Shown piece by piece: positions 1 to 7,098 of a stretch of 13,553 nt of DNA. Numbering within the stretch: the stretch's first letter is position 1; each line of letters starts with the position of its first letter. The stretch lies in assembly GCA_011391455.1 (NCBI GenBank), contig JAABQN010000031.1, positions 1 to 13,553 on the forward strand. Direction: 5' to 3'. The translations under genes were made by a program, and so were the position numbers. Below the pieces are notes generated by a model. That model was not told where the DNA came from. It worked only from the letters and a program-made list of their open reading frames with translations, and did not search any database. This stretch comes from Nitrospiraceae bacterium. GTDB lineage: Bacteria > Nitrospirota > Nitrospiria > Nitrospirales > Nitrospiraceae.

Positions 1-212
1 AGTTCGATACGGCTCCGCACCCAGGGTGGAAAGAGCAGAATGCCGGAGACGAGCAGTCCGACTCCAAACCCCGCCAAGATGGGTTTATAAATCGGCGTCG
101 AGGCTTCTAAGAGCCCAAAGAAGTATCGGAGCGTGACTTCCTGCTCCTGGTTCTGAAGAAAAAAAGCCAGGGACAGGAGCAGCAGCACTCCGACCAGAAT
201 CAGCCTAATCAT
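1..212 (-). CDS. LapA/DUF1049-domain small membrane protein, 3' end cut by window
   Basis: The first 70 residues are visible; the C-terminus lies beyond the window edge. Two hydrophobic segments (about residues 3-19 and 43-61) flank a short polar stretch reading NQEQEVTLRYFFG (21-33). This layout, with N-Q followed by a V-x-L strand and an aromatic-Gly end, is typical of the LapA/DUF1049 family, inner-membrane proteins linked in E. coli to lipopolysaccharide assembly. The ATG overlaps the TGA of tsaE (ATGA), so translation is probably coupled to tsaE and the gene is the distal member of the pdxJ-nnr-tsaE transcript. The family call rests on topology and this motif only; the role in this organism is not known. 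Confidence 0.7.
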   Translation of the reverse strand, partial: MIRLILVGVLLLLSLAFFLQNQEQEVTLRYFFGLLEASTPIYKPILAGFGVGLLVSGILLFPPWVRSRIE

Positions 213-835
213 GACCTCGTTGTTGCCTCTCTCTTCAGGGCCCGGCGTGGTGACGCTTGGGGTGCCCTTTCGGTCTTGCCGTACTGTCTGCGAGCAAGAG
301 ATATGACTTCGTCAGACTTCGGCCCCGTTGCGCGAAACTGAATCGTCCGGCTTCGCGCGGCGCGATGGTTCAGCATAATTTCGATCCGGTCCTGCGGCAG
401 CGCAGCCAGGCCCTTGTCGGCCCATTCTATTACCGTCACGGTCTGGCCGGAAAAATACTCGGTCAGTCCTGTCGATTCAAGCTCGCGGGGCGAGCGAATA
501 CGGTATAGATCTACGTGGGCCAGCGGCAGGCGTCCTTGATTATATTCGTGAATCACGACGAATGTCGGACTGCTGATTGCCGTCGGCGATGCGCCTAGAC
601 CCTGTGCGATCCCGCGAACGAGCGCCGTCTTGCCGGCTCCGAGCGGCCCGTAGAGCGCAATCGTTTCTCCTCCGCGGAGCGCGCGGCCGATCGCTTGGCC
701 TAGCCGATCGGTGTGCCGGTGCGAGGTGGACAGCAGTTGCCAGGGCCGGTTCGACGGGGCACTCCGGCGAACGGCAGGCTGTTTCGTCTTGGCTGGCCGG
801 GCTACGCTACGCCGTTGTCGTCCGTTGGAGCGCAT
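209..835 (-). CDS. tsaE: TsaE, tRNA threonylcarbamoyladenosine biosynthesis ATPase
   Basis: TsaE is the P-loop ATPase that works with TsaB and TsaD to make N6-threonylcarbamoyladenosine at position 37 of ANN-decoding tRNAs in the cytoplasm. The 208-residue product carries the Walker A motif GPLGAGKT (63-70), the family block SSPTFVVIHEY (88-98), HVDLYR (107-112) and IEWAD (136-140). The domain normally spans about 150 residues. Here there is a basic N-terminal extension of about 30 residues and a basic C-terminal tail of about 35 (rich in R, K, A, S), both unlike the conserved core. The ATG start overlaps the end of nnr by 29 bases and has no clear Shine-Dalgarno, so a later start removing part of the extension is possible. 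The stop overlaps the lapA-like start. Function is secure; the exact start is not. Confidence 0.92.
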   Translation of the reverse strand: MRSNGRQRRSVARPAKTKQPAVRRSAPSNRPWQLLSTSHRHTDRLGQAIGRALRGGETIALYGPLGAGKTALVRGIAQGLGASPTAISSPTFVVIHEYNQGRLPLAHVDLYRIRSPRELESTGLTEYFSGQTVTVIEWADKGLAALPQDRIEIMLNHRAARSRTIQFRATGPKSDEVISLARRQYGKTERAPQASPRRALKREATTRS

Positions 836-2360
836 AAGGAATCTGAGCGATCAGGTCGCCGGCGAGCATCCCGGGCTGACCGAGATGCCGGGAAGCCAAG
901 TCGCCGGCCAATCCATGGAAATAGGTTGCGGCACAGGCGGCTTCCCATGCGGGAACCCGTTGCGCCAGTAAGCCGACGATCATGCCGGTCAAGACGTCGC
1001 CGGATCCTGCCGTGGCCATGCCGGGATTGCCGGTCGGACAAATGGCGACAAGCCCATCGGGGCGTGCGATGACGGTTCGTGCGCCTTTTAAGACGACGAA
1101 CACGCCGCGTTCTCTGGCAAATCGTCTGGCCGTGCCGATGCGGTCTGTGTTGACGCTCTGCGTAGTGGCATCGACTTCGAGCCGGGCCATTTCACCTGGG
1201 TGCGGAGTGAGAATGGGGGGAGTTTTACATTCTGTCAGTAATGAGGCCCGTCCGGCCAAGGCATTCAGCGCATCGGCATCCAGCACCGTGGGGCGATCCA
1301 GATGTTTCATCATCGACTGAACAAGTTCAACGGTTTCAGGATGGGTCGAGAGCCCTGGGCCGATGGCGATCGCCGTGCGCGCTTGGATAAAGGCGACGAC
1401 ACGATCGAGCCCTGAGCGGGACAGTGTCCGCGCCTTCGTTTCAGGCAGGGGCATCGTCATCGCTTCCAATAGCTTGGCTTCCAATACATCATTGACGCTG
1501 CTGGGGGTGGCGACGGTCACCAGGCCGGCTCCAACGCGGAGGGCTGCTCGGGCCGCCAATGCCGCCGCGCCGGTTTTCCCGACAGACCCAGCAATAATCC
1601 CCGCATGGCCAAACGTTCCCTTATGGGAGGAGGGGAGGCGTTCCGGTAGGGACTGAAATGCGCTGTCGCTTGTCAGGAGCAGGGTCCGGCTCTCGATGGC
1701 ATCCACATAGGCCTGTGGAATGCCGATATCGGCGATACGGATTGCGCCGGTTTGATCGATCCCTGCACCGACGTAGAGGCCGAGCTTCGGGAGGCCGCAT
1801 GAGATCGTCAATGTGGCGCGGATCGCGCTCCCGAGGATGGCGCCGGTATCGGCATGGAGGCCGGATGGGATATCGACTGCGATGACTGGCTTCCCGGCAT
1901 TGTTGATGAGTTTGATGGCTTCACGATAGGCTCCGGTCACGAGGGAGGATAATCCGGTGCCTAGGAGGGCATCGACGAGGATGTCGCTGGAGGCGAGGAG
2001 CGGGCTCGCTTGGTCGGCAGACCGAAATCGAACGATCGCTGCGTTCCCGGCAACGCGAACGAGCCGGCGATACATCGTCGCGGCATCGCGACTCAGGTCG
2101 GTGATCGGGGTGAGGAGCAGCACGTGAATCTGCGCGCGTCGGCGGTGGAGCAATCGGGCCACAACCAATCCGTCTCCTCCGTTGTTCCCTTTTCCACAGA
2201 GGATGGTAATGGTCTTGCCTCGCACTGGTCCACAGTGTTCCTCCAGATACCTGACAATTCCTTCGCCGGCTCGCTCCATCAAGACGGGACCGGGGACATG
2301 CGCTTCGGTGATCGTGCGGCGATCGAGCGTCTGCATCTCGATTCCGGTCACGATCTTCAT
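807..2360 (-). CDS. nnr: Bifunctional NAD(P)H-hydrate epimerase / ADP-dependent NAD(P)H-hydrate dehydratase
   Basis: This cytoplasmic metabolite-repair enzyme restores damaged NADHX/NADPHX: the N-terminal NnrE domain epimerises R and S hydrates, and the C-terminal NnrD domain dehydrates the S form using ADP. At 517 residues it is the usual fused length (E. coli YjeF type). The NnrE half (about 1-225) shows GKGNNGGDG (56-64), DALLGTG (130-136) and DIPSG (163-167). The NnrD half (about 235-517) shows HKGTFGHAGIIAGS (246-259), VLDADAL (359-365), TPHPGEMARL (385-394) and the nucleotide-binding GNPGMATAGSGDVLTGM (444-460). It follows pdxJ on the minus strand after a 148-base gap and overlaps tsaE, the common nnr-tsaE pairing. 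The ribosome-binding site is weak and a 6-bp GC hairpin lies about 15 bases upstream of the ATG. All expected motifs are intact. Confidence 0.95.
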   Translation of the reverse strand: MKIVTGIEMQTLDRRTITEAHVPGPVLMERAGEGIVRYLEEHCGPVRGKTITILCGKGNNGGDGLVVARLLHRRRAQIHVLLLTPITDLSRDAATMYRRLVRVAGNAAIVRFRSADQASPLLASSDILVDALLGTGLSSLVTGAYREAIKLINNAGKPVIAVDIPSGLHADTGAILGSAIRATLTISCGLPKLGLYVGAGIDQTGAIRIADIGIPQAYVDAIESRTLLLTSDSAFQSLPERLPSSHKGTFGHAGIIAGSVGKTGAAALAARAALRVGAGLVTVATPSSVNDVLEAKLLEAMTMPLPETKARTLSRSGLDRVVAFIQARTAIAIGPGLSTHPETVELVQSMMKHLDRPTVLDADALNALAGRASLLTECKTPPILTPHPGEMARLEVDATTQSVNTDRIGTARRFARERGVFVVLKGARTVIARPDGLVAICPTGNPGMATAGSGDVLTGMIVGLLAQRVPAWEAACAATYFHGLAGDLASRHLGQPGMLAGDLIAQIPYALQRTTTA

Positions 2361-2374
2361 CGGTTGCCTTGTGT

Positions 2375-2390
2375 GCGGGATCGGTCCCGC
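2375..2390 (-). other. Small GC-rich hairpin in the pdxJ-nnr gap
   Basis: GCGGGA-TCGG-TCCCGC is a perfect 6-bp inverted repeat with a four-base loop, ending 14 bases upstream of the nnr ATG on the minus strand. No T-run follows on either strand, so it does not look like a terminator. It could structure the mRNA near the nnr start or be chance. The rest of the 148-base gap holds nothing recognisable; acpS, often found between pdxJ and nnr in other bacteria, is absent. Confidence 0.35.
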
Positions 2391-2508
2391 AAGAGGAATC
2401 GGGTGAGCGAAGGAAGGAAAGAGGTCCGTTGCTTACGTTGCAATGTCATGGCAAGGGCGAATCGCATGGTCACTGGAGGAACGCCGGGCGCCACATCGGC
2501 GGGATGGT

Positions 2509-3228
2509 TCAACTCAGCAATGCTTTCATCTCACGAACTGCCTGGTCGAGACCCACCAGAACCGCTCGGGCAATGATGCTGTGACCGATGTTGTATTCGG
2601 CGATTTCCGGAATATGAGTCAATCGCGTCAGATTGTGATAGTCCAAGCCGTGTCCGGCATTGACGCCCATGCCGAGTTTGGAGGAGAGCTTCGCTGCCTG
2701 TGTAATCGCTTCTACTTCGTCGTCGGCTTCTTTCGAACGTTTGGCATTCGCATAGCGGCCGGTATGGAGTTCGATGAAATCGGCTGAGACTCTGTGAGCG
2801 GCTTTGACTTGGGCCAAATCCGGCTCGATGAAGAGGCTGACGGGAATGCTTGCCTCGTGGAGCATGTTCACGATCTGCTGAATACGGTCTTTATGGCCGG
2901 CTACGTCCAGGCCCCCTTCAGTCGTGAGTTCCTGGCGCTGCTCCGGGACGAGCGTGACGAGGTCCGGCTTGATCGCTATGGCAATTTTGGCCATCGTTTC
3001 ATCGGCAGCCATCTCCAGATCGAGCTTGGTGTGGACGAGTTCCCGCAAGAGGCGAAGATCACGGTCTTGAATATGCCGCCGATCTTCTCGGAGGTGGACG
3101 ACGATACCATCGGCGCCGGCCAATTCCACTAATACGGCGGCGGCAAGGGGGTCCGGGTCTGTTCCTCCACGGGCCTGCCGCAACGTGGCCACATGGTCGA
3201 TGTTCACCCCAAGTCGTGGCACAGACAC
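2509..3228 (-). CDS. pdxJ: PdxJ, pyridoxine 5'-phosphate synthase
   Basis: PdxJ condenses 1-deoxy-D-xylulose 5-phosphate with 3-amino-2-oxopropyl phosphate to give pyridoxine 5'-phosphate, the last ring-forming step of DXP-dependent vitamin B6 synthesis. The 239-residue length and all family blocks fit: NIDHVATLRQAR (9-20), HLREDRRHI (45-53), ELTTEGGLDV (100-109), FIEPD (133-137), FIELHTG (151-157), NAGHGLDY (190-197) and EYNIGHSI (211-218). The catalytic glutamate and histidines of these blocks are present. The start is GTG, five bases downstream of an out-of-frame ATG, and begins directly before the conserved PRLGVNIDHVA segment, so it fits the family N-terminus. The product's cofactor form, PLP, is used by the divergent aminotransferase and ThrC, a loose metabolic link only. 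It is the first gene of the minus-strand block. Confidence 0.96.
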   Translation of the reverse strand: MSVPRLGVNIDHVATLRQARGGTDPDPLAAAVLVELAGADGIVVHLREDRRHIQDRDLRLLRELVHTKLDLEMAADETMAKIAIAIKPDLVTLVPEQRQELTTEGGLDVAGHKDRIQQIVNMLHEASIPVSLFIEPDLAQVKAAHRVSADFIELHTGRYANAKRSKEADDEVEAITQAAKLSSKLGMGVNAGHGLDYHNLTRLTHIPEIAEYNIGHSIIARAVLVGLDQAVREMKALLS

Positions 3229-3290
3229 TCCATTCTGTCATGTGGGGCAAGGAAAAACTGAGCTGCGCGATGAGTGCGAAAGGCGTTGCA

Positions 3291-3320
3291 GTTGTAACAG
3301 AAACTGACTGGGAGGGGCAA
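3291..3320 (-). promoter_or_regulatory. Weak candidate promoter for pdxJ-nnr-tsaE
   Basis: On the minus strand TTGCCC (3320-3315) and TACAAC (3296-3291) are separated by 18 bases, about 60 bases upstream of the pdxJ GTG. Each box matches the sigma70 consensus at only about four positions. It is the best match I see in this part of the divergent gap, but it could be chance. Confidence 0.2.
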
Positions 3321-3404
3321 GGACTGGGCGGGGGAGTCGGTGGCCGGTTGTCTCAGTCATTCCAAAGGGTCGAGATACCGAACCCCACAGAATCACGACA
3401 TAAT

Positions 3405-3434
3405 TTGACTAGATATGCTCCACGCCATTAGAAT
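3405..3434 (+). promoter_or_regulatory. Sigma70-type promoter for the alaC-hom-thrC block
   Basis: TTGACT (3405-3410) and TAGAAT (3429-3434) are separated by 18 bases, each one mismatch from the sigma70 consensus. The predicted start near 3441 would give a leader of about 65 bases before the alaC GTG. It lies in an AT-rich patch that contrasts with the GC-rich surroundings, in a divergent gap between pdxJ and alaC, and nothing else near alaC matches as well. Confidence 0.6.
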
Positions 3435-3455
3435 AGGCCCCCTATGCTGTGGAGG

Positions 3456-3471
3456 GCAATCACACGATTGC
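3456..3471 (+). other. Hairpin in the alaC operon leader
   Basis: GCAATC-ACAC-GATTGC is a perfect 6-bp stem with a four-base loop, followed by TTT, in the predicted leader between the promoter and the alaC start. Two flanking G-U pairs could lengthen it. A second smaller stem (TCGC/GCGA, 3474-3485) follows. The T-run is too short for a convincing intrinsic terminator; a role in transcription or translation control is possible but unproven. Confidence 0.35.
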
Positions 3472-3506
3472 TTTCGCTCGTGCGAGGATGACGGACAGGG
3501 GATCTT

Positions 3507-4703
3507 GTGGGATTAGGCGACGGATTTTATCGCATCAAACGGTTGCCGCCTTATGTGTTTGCCCAGGTGCAGAGCCTTAAGCTTGAGGCGCGTCAGAAGG
3601 GCGAAGACATTATCGACTTCGGAATGGGAAATCCCGACCAACCGACGCCGAGCCATATCGTCGAGAAGATGATCGAGGCAGCGCGGAAGGGGAAAAATCA
3701 TCGCTACTCGGCCTCGCGCGGGATTACGAAACTGCGGCATGCGATCGCGGGATGGTACAAGCGGAATTACGATGTCGATCTGGACCCTGAGACCGAGACC
3801 ATTGTCACGATCGGCTCCAAAGAAGGTTTGGCGCACCTGGCGCTGGCCTTGATCGGCCCCGGCGACGTCGTGCTGACACCGACGCCGACCTATCCGATTC
3901 ATATGTATAGTTTCATCATTGCGGGGGGAGAAGTCAGAGGGATTGAGTTACGTCAGGACAGTGATTTCTTCGACGATCTGCAGCGGGTCTATCGCCAGAC
4001 CTTCCCAAGGCCGAAGATCCTGGTCATCAATTTTCCGCATAATCCTACCACCGCCGTGGCGGATCTCGGATTTTTTAAAAAGATCGTCGCCTTTGCCAAA
4101 GAGCATAATGTGATTGTCATTCATGACCTGGCCTACGCCGATATCGTGTTCGATGGGTATAAGGCGCCGAGCTTCCTGCAGGTTCCCGGGGCGAAGGACG
4201 TCGGTGTCGAGTTCTATACCCTCTCCAAGGCCTACAACATGCCCGGTTGGCGCGTGGGATTTTGTTGCGGTAATCGCGAGGTGGTTGGAGCCCTGGCGAA
4301 GATCAAGAGTTATCTCGACTACGGTATTTTTCAGCCGTTGCAGATCGCCAGCGTCATTGCCCTCAATGGGCCGCAAGATTGTGTCAAGGAGACGGTGCTG
4401 CGCTACCAGAAGCGTCGCGACGTGTTGGTGAGCGGGCTGAATCGTATTGGATGGCAGGTGGACAAGCCCGTGGCCACGATGTTCGTCTGGGCGAGAATCC
4501 CGCTGCCCTATCGGTCTTCGGGGTCGTTGGAGTTTTCGAAACTGCTGCTTCGCGAGGCGAAAGTGGCCGTGTCTCCCGGGATCGGGTTCGGTGAAGGTGG
4601 GGACGAGTATGTGCGGTTTGGCCTTGTCGAAAATGAACATCGCACGAGGCAAGCCGTTCGGGGCATCCGTAAAGCGCTGAAGCTTGAGGGGGCGGAAGAG
4701 TGA
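3507..4703 (+). CDS. alaC: AlaC-type PLP aminotransferase (glutamate-pyruvate transaminase family)
   Basis: This is a class I/II fold-type I aminotransferase of 398 residues. It matches my recollection of E. coli AlaC nearly end to end: RIKRLPPYVF (9-18), DIIDFGMGNPD (34-44), TIGSKEGLAHL (101-111), HDLAYADIVFDG (206-217), TLSKAYNMPGWRVGF (238-252) and SPGIGFG (356-362). K241 is the predicted Schiff-base lysine; N179-P180, D207, Y210 and R370 are the expected PLP or carboxylate contacts. The probable reaction is pyruvate + glutamate to alanine + 2-oxoglutarate. Members next to lysine/threonine genes are sometimes labelled LL-diaminopimelate aminotransferase, which cannot be excluded. The GTG start has AGGGGA (3496-3501) ahead of it and begins right at the family N-terminus. 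The TGA overlaps the hom GTG start, so the two genes are coupled. Confidence 0.88.
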   Translation: MGLGDGFYRIKRLPPYVFAQVQSLKLEARQKGEDIIDFGMGNPDQPTPSHIVEKMIEAARKGKNHRYSASRGITKLRHAIAGWYKRNYDVDLDPETETIVTIGSKEGLAHLALALIGPGDVVLTPTPTYPIHMYSFIIAGGEVRGIELRQDSDFFDDLQRVYRQTFPRPKILVINFPHNPTTAVADLGFFKKIVAFAKEHNVIVIHDLAYADIVFDGYKAPSFLQVPGAKDVGVEFYTLSKAYNMPGWRVGFCCGNREVVGALAKIKSYLDYGIFQPLQIASVIALNGPQDCVKETVLRYQKRRDVLVSGLNRIGWQVDKPVATMFVWARIPLPYRSSGSLEFSKLLLREAKVAVSPGIGFGEGGDEYVRFGLVENEHRTRQAVRGIRKALKLEGAEE

Positions 4704-6013
4704 TTTCGCGCATAGGCGTCGGCATCATTGGGTTCGGAACGGTCGGGACGGGCGTCGCAAAGATTCTCCTGGAGAACGCATCCTTGATCAGCCGCCGGGT
4801 CGGTGTGCCGATCGAGATCGTCCGGATTGCGGATCTCGATGTGACACGTGACCGAGGGCTGACCCTGCCGCCCGGCCTCCTCACAACCGATGCGAAGCAG
4901 ATTCTCGCCGATCCGTCGATCGACATCGTGGTGGAGTTGATCGGAGGCTGCGATATTGCCAAACGTATCATTCTTGAGGCCATTGCGGCAGGCAAACATG
5001 TCGTCACCGCGAATAAGGCCTTGCTCGCGTTGCACGGGGAAGAAATATTTTCCGCTGCCGCCGGCAAGGGCATTGACCTCGGTTTCGAAGCGAGCGTGGG
5101 TGGAGGGATTCCCGTCATCCAGGCCTTGAGGGAAGGGCTGGCGGCCAATACCATCCAATCCATTTATGGAATCATCAACGGGACGGCCAATTACATTCTC
5201 TCGCGCATGACCCATGAAGGCCAGAGCTTCGAGACGGTGCTCGACGCAGCGAAGCGGGCCGGGTATTCCGAAGCGGATCCGACATTCGACGTGGCCGGTA
5301 TCGATTCGGCGCACAAGCTGGCGATTCTGGTGGCGCTGGCCTATGGAACGCCTGTCAATGTGAAGGATGTGTACACCGAGGGGATTACCCACATCACGCC
5401 GCTCGACATCGCCTATGCCAAAGAGTTCGGTTGCACGATCAAGCTGCTGGGCATTGCCAAGCAGGTCGGGAACGAAGTCGAAGCCCGAGTCCATCCCACG
5501 ATGCTGCCCTCCTCGTCTCCGATCGCCCAAGTCGAAGGAGTCTACAACGCGATTCAACTTGTCGGCGATGCCGTGGGCGACGTGGTGCTGTATGGCCGGG
5601 GCGCCGGCTCCATGCCGACCGGCAGTGCGGTGGTCGGCGATCTCATCGCCATTGCACGTAATCTGTTGAAAGGCGCGGTTGGGCGAGTGCCGCCTGCTTC
5701 GTTTCGGCAGGACCAGCGCCGGCCGCTCCGGATGCGGACGATGGAAGAAATCAGCTCGCTCTACTACCTCCGATTTATGGTATTGGACCGCCCCGGTGTC
5801 TTGTCGCAAATTGCAGGGGAGCTGGGCCGGTGCGGCATCAGTATCTCGTCCGTCCTCCAACAGGGGCGCCGCGAAGGGCAAACGGTGCCGGTTGTGATCA
5901 AGACCCATACCGCCACAGAGCGCGATGTACAAACGGCATTGCGCGCGATCAATCGCATGGCCTTCATCTCCGAGCCCACCACCTTGATCCGGGTCGAGGG
6001 TAAGGACGAGTAA
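4700..6013 (+). CDS. hom: Homoserine dehydrogenase with C-terminal ACT domain
   Basis: Hom reduces aspartate 4-semialdehyde to homoserine with NAD(P)H, the branch point toward threonine and methionine. The 437-residue monofunctional form has a Rossmann domain with GFGTVGTG (11-18), TANKALLA (103-110), GTANYI (161-166) and the signature EADPTFDVAGIDSAHKL (191-207), in which K206 is the expected catalytic lysine. An ACT domain occupies about 355-437 and begins YLRFMVLDRPGVLSQIA (356-372); in this family it usually senses threonine. The GTG start overlaps the alaC stop as GTGA, giving translational coupling. thrC starts four bases after the stop. All key residues are present. Confidence 0.96.
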   Translation: MISRIGVGIIGFGTVGTGVAKILLENASLISRRVGVPIEIVRIADLDVTRDRGLTLPPGLLTTDAKQILADPSIDIVVELIGGCDIAKRIILEAIAAGKHVVTANKALLALHGEEIFSAAAGKGIDLGFEASVGGGIPVIQALREGLAANTIQSIYGIINGTANYILSRMTHEGQSFETVLDAAKRAGYSEADPTFDVAGIDSAHKLAILVALAYGTPVNVKDVYTEGITHITPLDIAYAKEFGCTIKLLGIAKQVGNEVEARVHPTMLPSSSPIAQVEGVYNAIQLVGDAVGDVVLYGRGAGSMPTGSAVVGDLIAIARNLLKGAVGRVPPASFRQDQRRPLRMRTMEEISSLYYLRFMVLDRPGVLSQIAGELGRCGISISSVLQQGRREGQTVPVVIKTHTATERDVQTALRAINRMAFISEPTTLIRVEGKDE

Positions 6014-6017
6014 TGCG

Positions 6018-7076
6018 ATGAATCCTTGGCAAGGTGTGATCGAAGAATATCGAAAGTTTCTGCCGGTGACAGACCAGACCCCCGCGGTGACGCTCGGAGA
6101 AGGCAACACTCCGCTCATCAGGGCGACGCGACTGGCGAAGCAGATCGCCCCAGGCATTGATCTCTATCTCAAATTCGAAGGCATGAATCCGACCGGATCC
6201 TTCAAGGATCGTGGCATGACGATGGCCATCTCAAAGGCCGTTGAATCCGGCGCCAAGGCGGTGATCTGCGCTTCTACGGGGAATACCTCCGCTTCCGCTG
6301 CAGCCTATGGCGCGCGGGCGGGATTGGCGGTTTATGTGTTGATTCCTGCCGGGAAGATTGCGATGGGGAAACTGTCCCAGGCCATGATGCATCAAGCCAC
6401 AGTCATCCAGGTCGAAGGAAATTTCGACCAGGCCTTGACCATCGTCAAAGAATTGTCGGTGACCTACCACATCGAGCTGGTCAACTCGATCAATCCCTAT
6501 CGGATCGAGGGGCAAAAAACCGCCGCGATGGAAGTCTGCGATCAGCTCGGCGATGCCCCGACCGTTCATGTGTTGCCGGTTGGGAATGCCGGCAACATTA
6601 CCGCCTATTGGAAGGGGTACCGGGAATACCGTGCGGCCAATCAATCTACGAGGCTGCCTCGCATGCTTGGGTTTCAGGCAGCCGGTGCCGCGCCCATCGT
6701 GCTTGGCCGCATCGTGGAGAATCCGCAGACTGTGGCCACGGCGATCCGGATCGGCAATCCGGCCAGCTGGGAAGCGGCTTTGACTGCCGTGAAGGAATCT
6801 TCAGGCTCGATCGATTCGGTGACCGACGAAGAGATTCTCCAGGCCTATCGGGCGGTGGCGGCGACGGAGGGGGTCTTCTGCGAGCCGGCGTCCGCCGCAT
6901 CGGTTGCCGGCGTGATGAAGTTGAGTCAGCAGGGTGGGTTGCGTGAAGGCGAGATCGTAGTCTGTACCTTGACCGGCCATGGATTGAAAGATGCCGACAC
7001 AGCCATCAGCGTCTCGGCCCAACCGAAAACCGTTAGAGCGACGCGGGAGGATGTCGCTCGTCTTTTAAGGGTGTAG
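6018..7076 (+). CDS. thrC: Threonine synthase
   Basis: ThrC converts O-phospho-L-homoserine to threonine using PLP. The 352-residue product is the short class of threonine synthase and shows GEGNTPL (27-33), NPTGSFKDRGM (57-67) with PLP-binding K63, STGNTSASAAAY (86-97), PVGNAGN (187-193) phosphate loop, EPASAAS (289-295) and TGHGLKD (319-325). It begins four bases after the hom stop, with AAGGACGAG at 6002-6010 as the likely ribosome-binding site. Its substrate requires a homoserine kinase, yet no ThrB is encoded in the window; the next gene is an ApgM-family protein. The stop is followed by a 22-base gap. Confidence 0.95.
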   Translation: MNPWQGVIEEYRKFLPVTDQTPAVTLGEGNTPLIRATRLAKQIAPGIDLYLKFEGMNPTGSFKDRGMTMAISKAVESGAKAVICASTGNTSASAAAYGARAGLAVYVLIPAGKIAMGKLSQAMMHQATVIQVEGNFDQALTIVKELSVTYHIELVNSINPYRIEGQKTAAMEVCDQLGDAPTVHVLPVGNAGNITAYWKGYREYRAANQSTRLPRMLGFQAAGAAPIVLGRIVENPQTVATAIRIGNPASWEAALTAVKESSGSIDSVTDEEILQAYRAVAATEGVFCEPASAASVAGVMKLSQQGGLREGEIVVCTLTGHGLKDADTAISVSAQPKTVRATREDVARLLRV

Positions 7077-7098
7077 ACACAATGAGCGCAGGGCTTCT

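Noticed and set aside
2357..2467. 36-codon minus-strand ORF whose TGA overlaps the nnr ATG
   Set aside because: The junction looks like coupling, but there is no ribosome-binding site and the product resembles no family I recognise; it is most likely chance.
3444..3491. 15-codon leader peptide in the alaC operon (one Ile, one Thr and four Leu codons)
   Set aside because: It begins only about three bases after the predicted transcription start, has no ribosome-binding site and lacks a run of regulatory codons, so it is not a convincing attenuator peptide.
4384..6157. Long open frames on the minus strand opposite alaC and hom
   Set aside because: They are open because of GC-rich codon bias in the plus-strand genes; their products are low-complexity and match no family, while the plus strand carries full enzyme motifs.
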